DNA of 64,000 nucleotides from positions 9,862,748-9,926,747 of the forward strand of contig OY829662.1 in NCBI GenBank assembly GCA_963691815.1, given 5' to 3'. This document shows positions 26,107-43,564 of the stretch, piece after piece; within the stretch, counting starts at the first letter, position 1; every line of letters starts with the position of its first letter. The position numbers and the translations under genes are program-made. The notes below the pieces were generated by a model that saw only the letters and a list, made by a program, of their open reading frames with translations, had not been told where the DNA came from and did not search any database. This stretch comes from Echiichthys vipera. Lineage: Eukaryota > Chordata > Actinopteri > Perciformes > Trachinidae.

Positions 26107-29100
26107 GCTTTGACATCAGGACATCACCAGGGTCGGGCCATGTGGTAATACATCTTAGAGTGCCAACAAGCCTTCTGCAATTAGTCTTTCTCATTTCTCA
26201 TGTTTGCATCTCTGTAAAAATATTTTGCACTCTTGGCCTGTTGGATAGTTCACTCAAGCTCACTTCCATCCTCTTCATGTATTTCCCTCTGTCTTTATCC
26301 ACCCTACTTCAGTCTCTCAGACTCAGACTCATTTTCGCTCTCTTCGTCACTTCCGCCCTCTGCTACTTCTTCTCTCCTCGTCTACCTTTCCTTGTCTTTT
26401 TCCTCTAAAATAATCAAACAATGAACGACAGAGTAAGCAAGAAAATGAGTGAAGCCTCCTCAATCTCTTTCTTATCTCTCCCTCCCGAAATGTCCTTTAG
26501 TCCTCACCTCTACTCCCTCTCCATGTACTTTTTTCTGTCTGTCTACTTCATCTTTAGCTTGTATATCACCGTTATTTATTTCATGTAACCTTTTATCTTT
26601 TTTGGGCTCTTTTGGGGACTAATGTTCTCGTCTTGAGACCAGAAAGTTCTTTCTCACTTTCTTTGATCCTCATACAGTGTCTCTCACTATCACACTTTCT
26701 GTGTCTCACAGTCACTCCCTTTCTCTGAGATTTACGAGGCTAGGGAGAGTCCCATAACATGATCTGTCACAGCTCGTCTTATATCTGGTGTCAAGCCCTT
26801 TGTTCTCTCTATCAGCTCCATTCCTTAATCCCATAGTCTCTGTTTCTCTTTCACTGCCTCCATACTAAACTTCAGACCACAGAGATCCACGAGAAAAACT
26901 TTTAAAAAGGTCTTTATAAGTCTACATTTAGTTTGATTTTATCCTCTTATACTTGGTGATTTGAGAGGTGAAAGCTCCCTTGTCTTAATTACTTTTGTAC
27001 TATTAGGTTAAAAAATATTTATGTATAAAACATACTATTAGGTAAAACATATATTTTACATGAAGGAAGGTTAGGCATTCAGGCATATTTGCAAATAAGC
27101 AAGGGATGGTAAATAATTACCAGTGGAAATGGTGTCAGGTCCAGAAAAATTTCTCACTGCAAATTTTTTCAAAAAGACATTTCAGTATTTACTGCTTAGC
27201 TATAATTTGAAAAAGTTTTTGACCGGTCAGACATGTTTTTACCTTCTTGAAAACGGACCACACTCGCTACTTGTCATGTTTCATTGCGCTGATTGTGGTT
27301 CAAGTGTGTCCTTGTGTCAAGAGGCATTTTGATCTGCACCATTGATAGAAATAGAAAATGAATTCAGAAGTTCCAGGTTAATACACATTTGTGAATAAGT
27401 CTGGCGATGCAATGCTAGAAAAAGGATGTAATCATTGGCAAACACAGTGGAAACATGAGAGAAAAGGCTTCCTTATTGAGCTTTCGCCAAAGCTATATTT
27501 GCAGTGACTCAGATTCTCTTGATATAATACAGATGCTCATCAGCTGCTACCATTTCTCCTTCAGCAATAACAAATTTGAAGCTGCTGAAAAAGGAAAAAA
27601 AATGGTTAGCATCCAATGATGATATCTGAGTCATTAACACCACGTTTTATCACACAGTGATACCTAGTTATAGTCACATTTGCAGATTTGGCCCTCTGAG
27701 TGTCACCAAAGGCAGCATATGGATAAGTATTGGGTCCTCCCTATTTTGCCTTCACCACCCACAGTGCTGACAGGAAGAGACAAGGACTGAACCACCAACC
27801 AGGCCATTGATGAACAACCCTGGGTACCACCTTGGCTGCTCCCTGCGGAACGTCACAGCAGGGACAAAATCTTTCTGCCATGAGAATGTGTCAGGAGTGA
27901 TTCTGTTGTTTCACTCTGGTCTTACAAGACCAGCTTCTGCAAATTTGTTTGAGGTTCTGGCCCTTCTTTAAGTCAGTAATAATACAATCATTGAATCAGT
28001 GCCAGGGCTCAAAATAAAACAGGCTTACTTCAAAGCTGCACTACTAACATGAAACAATAGATGGTGGATGAGCATGAAAGCCTCTTAGAATTAAGATTCT
28101 TAGACACTAAGCGAATGTTCTTAATTCTTATAAATGGTAAAGTACCACTTCAATATTTATCTATCTACCTATCTGTCTATTTTAGTATTTTGACCTGCTT
28201 TGCCTGTCTGATGTGACATGATAATCCTAGGATTCTGTAGGTCACTGTGACATGTAAAGAGCACTGCTAAACAAGAATGACTCGCTCCACGTTATTTTAT
28301 ACTGTTATGTAATTTCTTCATTACCTCTTTCTCCTCTCACTCTCTCCATTCCTCTCCCCTTCTCTGTCTCTCCATCTTTTTTCTTCTTCTTTTTTTTGCC
28401 TGCAGCCAGACAGTGGCCTAGTTTAGCAGTGCAGAAGGTTTGTTAGCATCACCCCCCAAACAAAAATAATAATCATGTGGAATCAAGGCAGAATACGGGA
28501 GGGTTTGAAATCTATGCATACAGAAATGACTTCATTTAAGTGTAGTGCAGGTGCAGATGCTCGGATGTTCATACCTTCTAAGTGTATCGTAGAACAACAA
28601 GGGCATGAACAAAAACAAGCATACACCCCCACCCACATACACATACTAACTGCTTCTCTAGCATCGCTGCACGACCGCCAATTTAATCTCTTTGGAGCAT
28701 ATAACATTAAGCATTGGGGAAAGAACACCTGCTCCCTGCCACAAAGGATGCTGTTTGCTACTGTATTGTTCACAGGCCTTCTTACTGTATAGAATAAACC
28801 AGCGAGAAACATTCACCACCTCTCGTTTGACATGTTTTCCATTTTTATGTAAGAAGTAGCCTAATCATATAGTGATTTAAAACAACAGCTATCAGAGTGA
28901 ACCATCTTTATCGTATTGGACTGCTTTACAGTGAAGTGAATTGAACTTAACCAGGGGGAGGAAGGAAAGCAGAGAGTATGGGGAAAAGGATGTGCGTTTT
29001 TTATGTAGCTGTTGTGATGTGCAAAAATCACAGTCAAGTTATTTAAGTCAAACTCTAAAACTGATAAGTGAAGACAAAAATATGTATGGCTCTTCACACT

Positions 29101-30192
29101 GCCCATGTCTTTCCCCCAAATCATCTCCCAATTAAAATGAGACTTAATCACGGTAGTCGTTTAGTGTAACATTAGAAGGGATCATATAAATAAATATAGT
29201 GAGAGGGAAGAATAGAGAGAAGGAAGTTGAGAAAGGAGATGAAAATAGTGTGGGGAGAAAAAGACCAACAAACACATCCTATTTGTACGTGTGTACTTTT
29301 ACATATACAAATGAAGTATACACATGTCACATGTGTCAGCACGTGTCACTCGGTTGTCTGAACTAGTGTTGGGTTTCAGTTGACCCATGCTTTAATCTGT
29401 TGCACTGAGCATAGATGCTGTCCATCTGGGGCCCCAGTTAGTAATTTCCATCTTTGTTATTACTAACCATAACTCATTGCCTGGACTCACTGTGGACTCA
29501 TGGTTAATAAAATGAATCAAAATACACTGGGCATAAAACTCTATACTGCATGTCCCAAAACTATTTGTAAGAGTATTGGTTGGTGCATGTAAAACAACGT
29601 CAAACTGTGTGTTTCTGTATTCTGAGCTTTCCCCTTACATCCAGTGGGCTTATAATGTATGACATGCTAAGTGGAGCACAGTTGCAGGTCTGAACGAAGG
29701 TGGGCGGCTTCTGAATCCATCCTATATCTCATCATTTTTTATACTATGAGCGCTTCCTTGAAGCAATAGTTTGACATTTTGTTAAATGCACGTGTTTGTT
29801 TATTTACCAGGATTTAGATGGGAAAATCAAGGCTCCTGTCAGATCTGTGTGGTAAATATGAAGCTACAATCATCAGAGGGTTAGCTTCTTTTAGACCAAG
29901 ACAATTTTTAGAATCCATCATCCTTTGTTCAGCCTTAATTGCACTCCACTCACCATGTAATACATTATTGTATGAGGAGATTGGTTTTCCAAAGTAGTGG
30001 ACTATTCCTCTTATACTGCCAAACCCAGAGTAATCGTAAAGGGACCTATCATTGCATTGAACCAGTTGTAAATCTCCCCAATACCCCAAATTATCAAAGA
30101 TGTTCTATATAGTAATAAAACAAACTACCTTCCACAATGCCCTACTACTTACAGCAGCAATAGCGGTGCTGTTATTGTATTCACCTTGTGAG

Positions 30193-30196
<4 letters not shown>

Positions 30197-30268
<72 letters not shown>

Positions 30269-30275
30269 CGTGCGT

Positions 30276-30320
<45 letters not shown>
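30197..30320. repeat. (GT)n microsatellite with GTGC units
   Basis: GT repeats with an internal block of GTGC/GTGTGC units near 30264-30287. Confidence 0.98.
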
Positions 30321-30321
<1 letters not shown>

Positions 30322-31519
30322 AACATTTGTAATAGAAAAATAATGACCTGCAGAATATGAGTGTCGATCAAATATACAATACATTTCTTTTTCCTTTTTT
30401 TAAATCATAAAAGGTTCCCTGCCAAGGTTTTGTTTTTCTTCTTAAACTGACTATTTTATTAGAATGGCCCTGCCATCATGTGGTCGTGTTTTCCTTCAAG
30501 AGCCCATACACACTTTATTAAAGTCTTTTATTAAGACTAAAAAGCAATCACGAAGCTTAAAAGTTAAAAGTACAATGCTGTTTATAGTAGTTACTGTGTC
30601 TGTCAGAGTAATGATGAGCAGAGAAAAACTGGCAAAGTGCTCTTTCCCACAATGTCAAATTGAATATTTGATGCAAGAAACTTTCTTGTACTCCCAGTTC
30701 CCCCCCAAGCAACCTATCTGGTAGCAGTCTGTCCCATTCAGAGACTTAGACTAAGAGTAGAGCAATTTCACGTCACGCTTTGAATTGAGCGGGAACTAGG
30801 TCACTATGGTATTGAAAAATAAACAATTTAAGAAAGATAGCTAAACAATACAAGTTATGTTCTCCTGCAGGGGGTTCATAACATTACACTAGATCCCAAA
30901 AGTAGTACAGCAAAAGTAATATAGGAACAGTGCAAGTAGAGTCATAGTTCACTCTTTACCCTTTTTTTCATCATATCAGTGTCTGTATTACCCATTTTTT
31001 ATTTGCTTCCAATACCAAGGAGAAAAAAACTCTTTTCCATAGGGATTCCTATGTTGTTATAATAATCATGTCATACTTTCATTATTTGTACATTGTGTCG
31101 AGCTCAAAGACATAATTCACATTAAACAGAATAAGTATCATAAGGAGTTCAAATAGGCACCTGCAGAGGACCACTTATATTTACACCTCCCCCACCACAT
31201 TTATCACATTACCTAGATAGAAATTCTCTAAATATTGTATTAAAGGACCCTAAATGTTTTCGAAGGGTAATTTTTTTTACTTTAGAAATGTAAGTAATCT
31301 TTTGCAGAGGTAGAGTTATAAATGAACGTTGGTTTACCCATCTTCTTACAAGAGAGATGTGTGATGTTTATCAAGGTGTAGACCTAGAATGAAAAGCCTT
31401 GGGACAAATGGTTATAAATGTACGCCCAGTATTTTTTCCAGAACTCGTTTAATCTCCCTCCTGAACCCTTTACTTTATCACATTCCCAAACGGTTTAAAC
31501 TCGTAACTCTGTCACTTAT

Positions 31520-32476
31520 AGTGTTTTTCGACTGACAGGAACGGGTTCTTGAACCGGTGCCGTTCAGAATTCTTTGAACTTTGGTGATACCGAGCGAACG
31601 AGCCTGTATTTCCATTTTTTTTTGGGAACCAGTGTGATCAAGGATGAGGGTGTATACAATGCACAACGGCAGTAAATGTATTGTGCACAGTGAGCTTGAT
31701 GTGTTGTGTGTTACTGGGGTGCATAAATCACCTGGAGTGCTACTTATTATTGAGTTCCATGTGAAAGTTTTTATTTTGAATCTTGGGTGATTTCCTCTCT
31801 CATCATACTGTGCTGTTTGTTTACTTTGGAGGATTATAAGACAACAAGAGAGGTCTGCTGTGTGCAGACAGAAAACTATTTCTCTACTTCAGCCCCGACA
31901 AAAGCTGCACAGATAGCTTCACTTCTTCTGTTTGTACCTTTCAATATAAAAGCTCTAGACACACATTACATAGTTAACTGTTTATCAGAGGGGACTCAAA
32001 TTCATTCAGAGCATTCCATTAGGATGGAACTCAATAAAATATCTTGCAGTTATTCAGTGTTCACTGTTCCTAGTCAAGAATCACAGAAGGAGACACTTAT
32101 AATTTGTCTCCTGGCAGGAGTCTCCAGAGCAAACCCCCGTCACTTCACTCAGCAGCAGAAACATCACACCGGACTCCTCCGCGGGTCTTTATTTGTTCTC
32201 AAACTGAGAACTGTAGCTGCTGTACATTCACTTGATATCTTCACACATATCTTGATAAACTTTAATTCTCCTCTGCTCTGATTGCTCTCTCTCATCTACT
32301 GAGAACACATCTCCTTTCACATGTTCATGTCCTTTATTGGTCACACCCCCGGAGAAGAAGGCTGCGTTGCTCTATCACAGTAGAACCGGTTTGGACTGAA
32401 AAAAACCCAGCTTTTTCCAGGTTCTGAACCCAGTTATTTCTAATCGAAATGCTCCAGCCGGTTCTGTTGGTCGTCA
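31520..32476. mobile_element. Non-autonomous DNA-transposon relic (hAT-like)
   Basis: The left end AGTGTTTTTCGACTGACAGG then AACGGGTTCT resembles the inverse of the right end AGCCGGTTCTGTTGGTCGTC, the core being CGACtgACAGgAaCgG on both. The interior carries phrases such as CATCACACCGGACTCCT and CAGTAGAACCGGTTTGGACT that I recognise as part of a repeated teleost element. A 164-codon open frame crosses it (31787-32281), but it resembles no protein I know. Confidence 0.5.
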
Positions 32477-32622
32477 TCAAGTGAGTGATGATGTTGGTCG
32501 AATTGGATCTTCCTGCTTTGCTCTTTCAGCATGACAATAAAGTCAGAAGGTGGTGGCGATAGGAGCAAAAAATAAACCGTAAAGTTCTCATGTGGAAGTT
32601 AATGTTCAATGTCATTTTCAGT

Positions 32623-32658
32623 TTGTTCATGAAGGCATGCTTGTTCATGAAGGCATGC
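32623..32658. repeat. 18-bp tandem duplication
   Basis: TTGTTCATGAAGGCATGC occurs twice head to tail with no mismatch. Confidence 0.9.
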
Positions 32659-32989
32659 CGCAGCTCATCAACACCAAGCCCCCACTACAGGGACTTCTAG
32701 GTTGATCCAATATTGAAGTGCCGGAAAGTGTAGTTCAGGTTTCATAACACAGCAATTTCGTATTGACACCCATGTTAAATAGGCCATTTTCACAGCATAA
32801 TTAGACCTATTTAAGGCCTGGTACAAAAATCATTCTAGTCTGTATGTTTAGGTCATATCTCCATGACAGCATTGAGGGGGCTGGTATTTATTTTGTACCA
32901 GGCTAGTTTGGATTTTATCGGAGGTTAAAGTTTATAATTAATTAGGGGCGCAGCCTCTTCAGTGACAGCTAGCCACCTGCCCTCACTTC

Positions 32990-33172
32990 ACCTTGGGGGC
33001 AAACGTGAGCCCGATGGACATATCTCCCTCCCTCCAACGTCACAGGAGGAAATGAGGTGGAGTCAAAGTCTGACGAGATGGAGACTCCCGTAGGCGAGAA
33101 AGATTGGATCAAGTTCAGAGAACGGACCTTGAAGAAGAGGCTATGTCCATTTTTTTTATGCAGTCTATAATC
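32990..33172 (+). repeat. Dispersed repeat ending ...ATGCAGTCTATAA
   Basis: GGGGCAAACGTGAGCCCGAT, GGAGTCAAAGTC, ATGGAGACTC, ACCTTGAAGAAGAGGCTATG and a final TTTATGCAGTCTATAA form a block I recognise as a repeated fish sequence. Its end motif is shared with the repeat at 60690-60948. Confidence 0.45.
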
Positions 33173-33224
33173 AAGACCAACGTTTGAAGCTGGTGCATGA
33201 TCATATTTGCCCTTGGGTGCAACC

Positions 33225-33560
33225 TAATAATAATAATAATAAAAATTATAATAGCTGGGATTTTCATAGCACTTTTCAAAGGACCCAAAGACACTGTACA
33301 GAAGGCAAAACAAGCACTTTCAACAAACAGAGCAAACTAAATTAAACAAAACAAAATGAATAAATTGAATAGTGGTGGCTAATGTTTGCTAGTATTTACA
33401 GGATTTAACAGAGTCAGTCTGCTATGGTGAACTTGTGATTTTTGAGGAGATGAAGATGTCAATGAATGTGACATTACAGATTTTTGCCGGGAGACAATTC
33501 CAGAGGGTGAGGGCTACCACCCAGAAGGCTCTGTCCTCGAAAGTCTGCTTTCTCTATATT
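33225..33560 (+). repeat. Interspersed repeat, LINE- or SINE-tail type
   Basis: An (AAT)n stretch is followed by TTTTCATAGCACTTTTCAAA, GGACCCAAAGACACTGTACA and, further on, GACAATTCCAGAGGGTGAGG and GAAGGCTCTGTCCTCG. These phrases recur in many teleost loci. The class is uncertain. Confidence 0.4.
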
Positions 33561-36487
<2,927 letters not shown>

Positions 36488-39400
36488 CACAACAGTGAGT
36501 CTTATTGGACTTTTCTTTCAGTTGTGGATGATGTGGGCAACAGAATACCTGATTGACTGTTGTTTTGATTATCTACATGTATTACAATCATGTCAAAATT
36601 AGTAATAATTAAGTAATGACAGTTTTTTTTATCTTCTATTGTTGATCCATCTTAAGGTTTTACTTAGATCCCTTGACTGTTCTGTTCAGTGACCTCATGT
36701 CTGAACATTTCAGACTTGCTGAGCCTTCCCGTCTCTCAGTTGTAATAAGGACTTAAATACAGTGTAGCTGGTGGTCGATTCTATTACCAGGTGATGGCTG
36801 GGGCAGTAGGGGCTAATTATTTGTCTGGATGTGGAGCTTTCTCAATAACAAAATCGGTGTTGGAGTTGGAGTTGGAGTTGTGATCTTTAAGAACAACAAG
36901 AAGAAGAAAACATACTTGACAACCCCCGAATGGAAATTAAATGTATTACTCTTACAAATTAAACACAGATACGTTTCAGTCTTACTTCATCAACATGGCA
37001 GCAAAAAAGCTTTTGAAAAGCCTTTCCTCAGTTTAGCCCACACTCTGTAAGGCGTATGTAAATGTACATGTTTATACTGTAGAGCACCACAGGACTGTGA
37101 TTTCATTATGCCCTCAACAGTATTTTTGCCCAAGGTGCAAACTGACATTCCACTGACCTCAATAACAGAGTTATCCCCACTACCCTTTGTAGTTCACATC
37201 ATCCAATTTATGTTTGCCCCTGTGCTGCCTTGGTCCAAGCATCATGTCCGGCTTCCCTCTGATGTTATTCCCCAAATATTGCCCTAGCTGCTAGCAAAAA
37301 CAATCAGCTACTTTCCGCATGGTTGCCATACAGTAACTGCTCTTGAGTTTCAACACCCAAATTCTCCCTGGCTTTAATCCCAGCTCTGGGTGGTGTGTAC
37401 CCTGGTTCTCTACTAGATACTCTTCAACTGGCCCATTGTCTCAGATGCCCAACCCTTACCATGGAACCAAACCCCCTGGTCTTGCGTCCAATCATTTTGG
37501 AGGGATAGAAAAGAAAGGTAGTAGTGGTGAAATGGTAGTCAGTTGGGGGGCTTATAGGTGCTCCGCTCCATTTAGCCCCAAACCTTAGGCCCCATTTCTG
37601 CCACACTCCATCGCATCATTTCTCCTTCCTTTGAGGCATCTAGGAAATTGATATGATGTCATGCATGAGCAGCCGTAGATGACAGTGGTCTAAAAGTCAA
37701 ATATAAAAACACAAAGAGAAGGTCAGGAAGGACAGAGAAAAAGGTGAGACAGGCATGAAAGGAAAATAAGTGGGGAAGAGGGAGGTTGAAAAGATCTTCA
37801 CAAGGCATAGGCCTACATGGCGATAAGGTATGAATTATAGATCAAACCTCAGAGAGGTAGTTAGAACCCTCTTTCCTCTACTATCCCTTTCATTTCTCTG
37901 TGTGCTTGCACTGCTAGATCAATCCCAAAAGTTGGGCTTTTTGCAGCCTGGATCATCCTCAACGTCTGTGACTTTGTCTCTGTTCTTTGTGGCTGTGAAA
38001 AATAAGATCGCAGAGGAATCAAAGATAAAATGCAGCATTTCTTTGGTTCTGTGTCTCGATGTCCCTCCCACTGCCCCCTCTCTCTCTCTCTCTCTTCTCC
38101 CTCGCTCCTCTTTTTCTCCCTTTCCTTTCTGATCTTATTCATTAATTTATATCTGCCTACATTTTTCTATACTTAAGCCACCTCTAGTCACTTAAGATAG
38201 GGGAATAAAGGGTAAGATGGTTCAAACATTGATTTATGTGGAGTTATGTGTATAGACAATCATTGTAAAAATGTTTATACATATTGTATATAAAGGTGTA
38301 CACCTACTGTAGAAAAAAAAATACAAGCAACAATTTGCTCAGTGGTGCTTAACAAAGTAGAACTGCTGCTTTTAGCAGGTTTCTTTGGCCACTGAGGAAT
38401 GATCTGTTCCACTCACAAAAACACATGATGTAGTTCTCAGAGGAGCTTCATCTGTCTGTAGTTGTGTTTGTTTCTTTTTTCTAAGTCCTGTGTGAAGTGG
38501 AGAGGAAAGATTGTTTTGCTCACAGACCCAACATCTCTGCTCTAAACTGACTGTACCCCAGGGAACTGGCCTGGATGAGGAGAAAGCATAACAACAGCGA
38601 TGGAAAAGAGAGCGATATAGGGAGAGCTGAAAAAGAGACGAGCTGCGGAAAATCAAGAGATGGGAACGAATATCAAGGCTTGCGGAGGGATTCGAGGAGT
38701 TGAGAGACAAAAAGAGGTAGAGGAAGCGGGAGAGTAGAGAGATCTACAGAGACCTTGGATGAGGAAGATCAAGAGCAAAAAGCAGAAACAGACAGGACAA
38801 AGATTCCTGCCTGTGTGGGTTGTTTGCAATGAAGGTTTTGAGTCAAATGCCAGTGTGGCAAGTGGCGGGTTGTCGGTTAAAATCCCTGTTTTCTTTTACT
38901 TCAATTTGGCCTTGGCTAGGGAATATATAGGTGTTTTTTTTATCTTCATTTGCTGTCTTCCTTACCTTTGTTTGAACCAGCACTTGAATTGTAGGGCACA
39001 TCTGTTTTTCTATCAGTCTTTTAAGTCTGTCTAAGGTCTTTTCACTCATGGTGGAATGAATCAAAGCAATTCCGTTTAACACCAGGGTGAATTGAGTGAA
39101 ATTGTGGAGGGTCAATCAGTATCTCTTCTGAACAACAGGTTTCCTTGTTTATTTGAGGCCCTGTCTGTGATTGCTTCTGTGTTTTATAACATTTTATATT
39201 TTGTGTTCTCCAAAACTCTGGGCACGATTACACCAGATCACACTTTTAACCATCTTTTAACATCCCACTGCAGTCAGTCGCAAGGTCAAAACTGAGTAAT
39301 GGCTGGAAAATAAGTTGTTGACAGCCAGAATCATCAGTACTTGCCAAAATAAGAATTTGGGTAGTGGCATTGATCAACAACTGTGTCAAACTTCAACAGC

Positions 39401-39509
39401 TATTAATTGTAATTTTGTCCAATGAGACTGTAGAACCTTAAAATACCTTGAAATACTGAAAAAAAGTAGTTTAATATATGAAAAATGTTTTTCCACAACA
39501 TCAAGTATT

Positions 39510-39543
39510 GTGTGCGTGTGCGTGTGCGTGTGCGTGTGCGTGT
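39510..39543. repeat. (GTGTGC)n hexanucleotide repeat
   Basis: About five and a half GTGTGC units. Confidence 0.9.
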
Positions 39544-42500
39544 TTCATCAAATCAAATGTGACCCTGGAGACACTTACTTTAGCAGGAATAAACACAGAG
39601 GTGTCGGTGTGTCTGCCTGTGGACAAAATTTGTCGCTGTGTTGGCGTCACAACTGTGCAAGACGGCCAAGTTTGAAAATGGGGGCAATCTAGCCAGAAGT
39701 AAAGAAGGGCCCCCACCACCCACCCTGACCCGATCACAAAACTTAAGGCCTAGTTCAAAGATAGGTGTGGTTTAAGCAAGGGCACCAGAAGTAGGGTGGA
39801 AGGAAGTAGAGAAGTAGCCATTGCACTACCACTTTACACCCCAGCCTGATTTGGCATCATCCCAAGATGGTCTCTAGTCTAGTCATTTTTAGTTACAATA
39901 TTCAAGCCCTGTTTATATATTTGTATGTAGTTATTTCTAAATTTAGATACCAGCAACAGCAGAACACTGGGATGGCGTGGCTGCCACTGCCTGGGGAAAT
40001 GTCACTGCTGTGTGCAGAGCGTGAACACTCACAAATAAAACATGAATTTACATTCTCCAAAGAACATACTGAAATATTCCACTTATTTGTATATAATATT
40101 ATATATAATACAAAATCATCTTTGTCATTATGTTATATAATTCAAAATATGTGTAAACGTTCCATTGAGATTAGGTCTGCCATCAGGGATGATGGGATGG
40201 GAACCTCCGAACATCGGTTGAAAATGTCAAATGCTTTGGCTTTGGAATAGATCTGAGATGATGTCTTATCAGGGACTCACTCAAAGGATGTTTAATTGGG
40301 ACATTTCCCTTGGCACTTGTGTGTACCTGAAAGAGAGGACCAACTGTGACTCTTGTTGGAAAGAAACATTCATAGCTGCATGTACTGTAGTCCTGTTGCT
40401 TTGTGTCAGCACATCCAATTTATAATAATCAGTTAATGACCACATCAAACCTCCACATGGTTTTCAAAACCAAACATCACAGTATGATACACTATGGCCA
40501 ACTAGAACTCTGCAGAGGGAATTACTAAAGACAGTGTGAAGTTTTTGATTCACGCCTCATGCATGAATCATAGGATCAATAATAGACTAACGCATTCCCA
40601 CATTATCCATGATACTGAAGATACAGAAAAATATGTAGAAAGGCATTGCAAAAAAGCACATTCTCATATTTTAAAGAACAAAATTTCACAAATCGTGTTT
40701 TCAGCCTTTGTGCAGCATTATGCTCAGGAACACTAACATTAGCCCTACACAGACCAGAAGGTTTAATGCTACTCTAAGAGAACAGCCTTTGCTTGTAGTG
40801 TAAGTTGGATGAAATTGAGTCAGAGGTTCTTTTTTTCCACTCTCCTGTCTGCGAGGTCTCCAGTTTCCTGTCTGGCTTCCATTTATGTTATCTTCTTTGG
40901 ATTGGACGACTATGAAAATCTTGAATTGTGCTTCAGAAAAGGAACCTTTTTTGTAGTAGATTTTATTTACCAAGCTTGGGAGAGAAGGCAGAATATATTT
41001 TTTAAGACTGAAGACCCTGTACTTGTGTAAATGATATGTTTGAAGACTGCAACAGTACTTTCGGTTTCCTGTGAACCCATTAGGGGTTAGCGCCCCAGCC
41101 ACAGTGCCATAACGGGCCAGGTGCATAAAGTGGTGGAGTAATGCCTCTTACCTACTTTCTAGTCCCTACTTGCGGCACCCTTGCTCAGAACTTTCAAACT
41201 CAACCTTCTTTTGCTGTCAACTTCACATTTGTAAGTTTGTGAGAGTATATCTTGCACGGTTGCAACACTATCACAGTGACAAAATCTTACCATAGACAGG
41301 CATATAAACACCTAGGAAAATACTCAAAACACATACACAGACACACAAGGTGAAAACAATACCAGCATTGCTGTCACACTGGTAGTCATCATCATCATCT
41401 AACACAACACTGTTCACTCCCATAACATTAGTCTTACAAGCCTCTTTAATATTATCATCATAATTAAATCAGTAATATCATAAATGCTTTAGAATGTCAT
41501 TACTTTATTAATGAGTATTTCTTCTTCACCATCACCACTAAGCTGCTCTCAGATTGTACTCAGAAGGCAGAAGGTCCTTGTCCGATTACATAATGAGCTG
41601 CTGCCTGAGTAAACCAGAAGCTAATTACACACAGAATGTGAGCACAAATTGAATGAAAGGTATGCCGCACATTTGCCCTGCACTGCCATGTGCATAAATC
41701 TGCCTCTCTTTTGTTTTGACATGTCAGTTCAGAGGGTACATAATATAATTTGCAGGTGACACAATTCAAAATGACAGCATCATATGCAGCCAGCAGCACA
41801 AGGGATCCCAGTAAATACTTTTACATTTGGACTGACAGTGGCCCAGCTCCAAGAGTCTTGTTGGAAATAGAAAAAGTATGGATCCTCTCCAATTCCAACA
41901 CCTGCCACATTCATCGGATTTTATTAGAATCCAGGGTTTCATCATCATTGTGGCTAGTGAAGCGGCAGAGACACGCTGATTTTGAAGTGAATGCCAACAC
42001 CATTCTATTGTGTTGAGGATCCGGCTTAATTGCCATTGTCAATCATAAGTGTGTTTCCATGGCAACGGTGAGGATTAATATGAGTATGTATGTTGAGCAA
42101 CCCAGATCCTGTCTCACATAAGGGGATCGATTTAATGATTTGATATATTTGTGTCTGTGTGTGGATTTACACAGTGCAGCATTGATAATACTGTCCTCAA
42201 AGTTAAACAACTTTGTCCCAAAGATGAAGGAAAACTGCTCTTGAATAAGTTTGGGTGATTTGAATTTGTTAATTCCATTGTATGTAGACAATCACTGTGA
42301 TTTGGCAAAAACATTCTATCAGGCTTATGTGACTTCCAGATTGAGAATGCTCTACTTACTCACTCTTTTAGTCCTCCAATGATACGTACAGATTGAAATT
42401 ATATCACTTGAATTTGGTTGGTTTGGCTCTGGGACTACTAACCTACAGACCCTACTTACAGTTAGTTGTTAAAGTGTGCCAATGAACGATGTTCAATATT

Positions 42501-43476
42501 TAATTAACTACAATAATTTGGATATTCCATTTGTGTCCTCTTTGTGGATCACTTCAGCCATGCAATTACACGATGAAGCTTGTAAAAAAGGATGAGTCGT
42601 GTTATCAGGTGTATTTAAAGTGGAAGTAGGACAGTTAGACACCTGCAGCTACCCCTGTACCACCTGTTCACAGCCTGCTACTTTCATTTATTTCCTTTTG
42701 CTATCACCTACTCCGGTTGGATTGCTGCCCTGAAAAGAATCTGTATAATTTGGAAAATGGAGCTTATCATTAAGTCATGTACAAAAAATTTAGATAAAAA
42801 TGTCTGACAGATATATTAAACATACAAATACTTCCTTGCATGCATATTGTATGTACTGAAATGATGAACTATAGATACAACAACACAACACACAGCAGCA
42901 GTCTACAGCAGTGAAGGTAAAAGGTTGATTTACCCTAAATTTTCATAGTTACAAATGGACCAGTGCTATGAGTGTCATGTTCTTTCCCTATGAGACAGGT
43001 GTTCCTAATTATGTAATCATATCCCCAAACAGACATCATTCCTGCCTTCCTCATGTGAACCCTCTGGGTTTCACTATGTGGAGCACCAAATGAGATCACG
43101 GCTCATGTCGAGGGGATAAGCCTCAGACAACAGAGCGAGAGCAAGAGAATCAATTGCAAAGGAGTGTCCCAAAAGGTGTTGTGCTGTCTAGAGACCTTCA
43201 CAGGAATAGTACAGTGCAAAATTAGAGTATCTGTGTGTGCAGATAGTATGTTCGGGTATTGCAACTTAACTAGCAAAGTTTTTCTTTCTGTCTTCTTTTC
43301 ACCAACTGGGCATTACTATATGTTATACGACTCTATAAATGGCTAAGCATAGAACTGTAACTTGGTTATAACCTGAATTATAACTTCTGAGGTCTTCAGC
43401 CTGCTGGCTTTTGTGTGACTTAAATGTTCACACCATCTCCGCACGGGTCCAAGCCCCACACCTCTCCTCTTTGTTT

Positions 43477-43500
43477 CACACAAACACACACACACACACA

Positions 43501-43552
<52 letters not shown>

Positions 43553-43564
43553 CGCACACACACA
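43477..43564. repeat. (CA)n microsatellite
   Basis: CA repeats with single GA and CG interruptions. Confidence 0.97.

Larger units (their letters stand above)
24451..31519. other. Long stretch without genes
   Basis: Two GT repeats (25991, 30197) interrupt AT-rich single-copy-looking DNA. Frames at 28475-28812 occur on both strands over the same bases and carry no domain, so they are treated as chance. Confidence 0.6.

Noticed and set aside
28475..28812. Overlapping 105- and 109-codon frames on opposite strands
   Set aside because: No recognised domain on either strand; mirrored open frames of similar length suggest chance.
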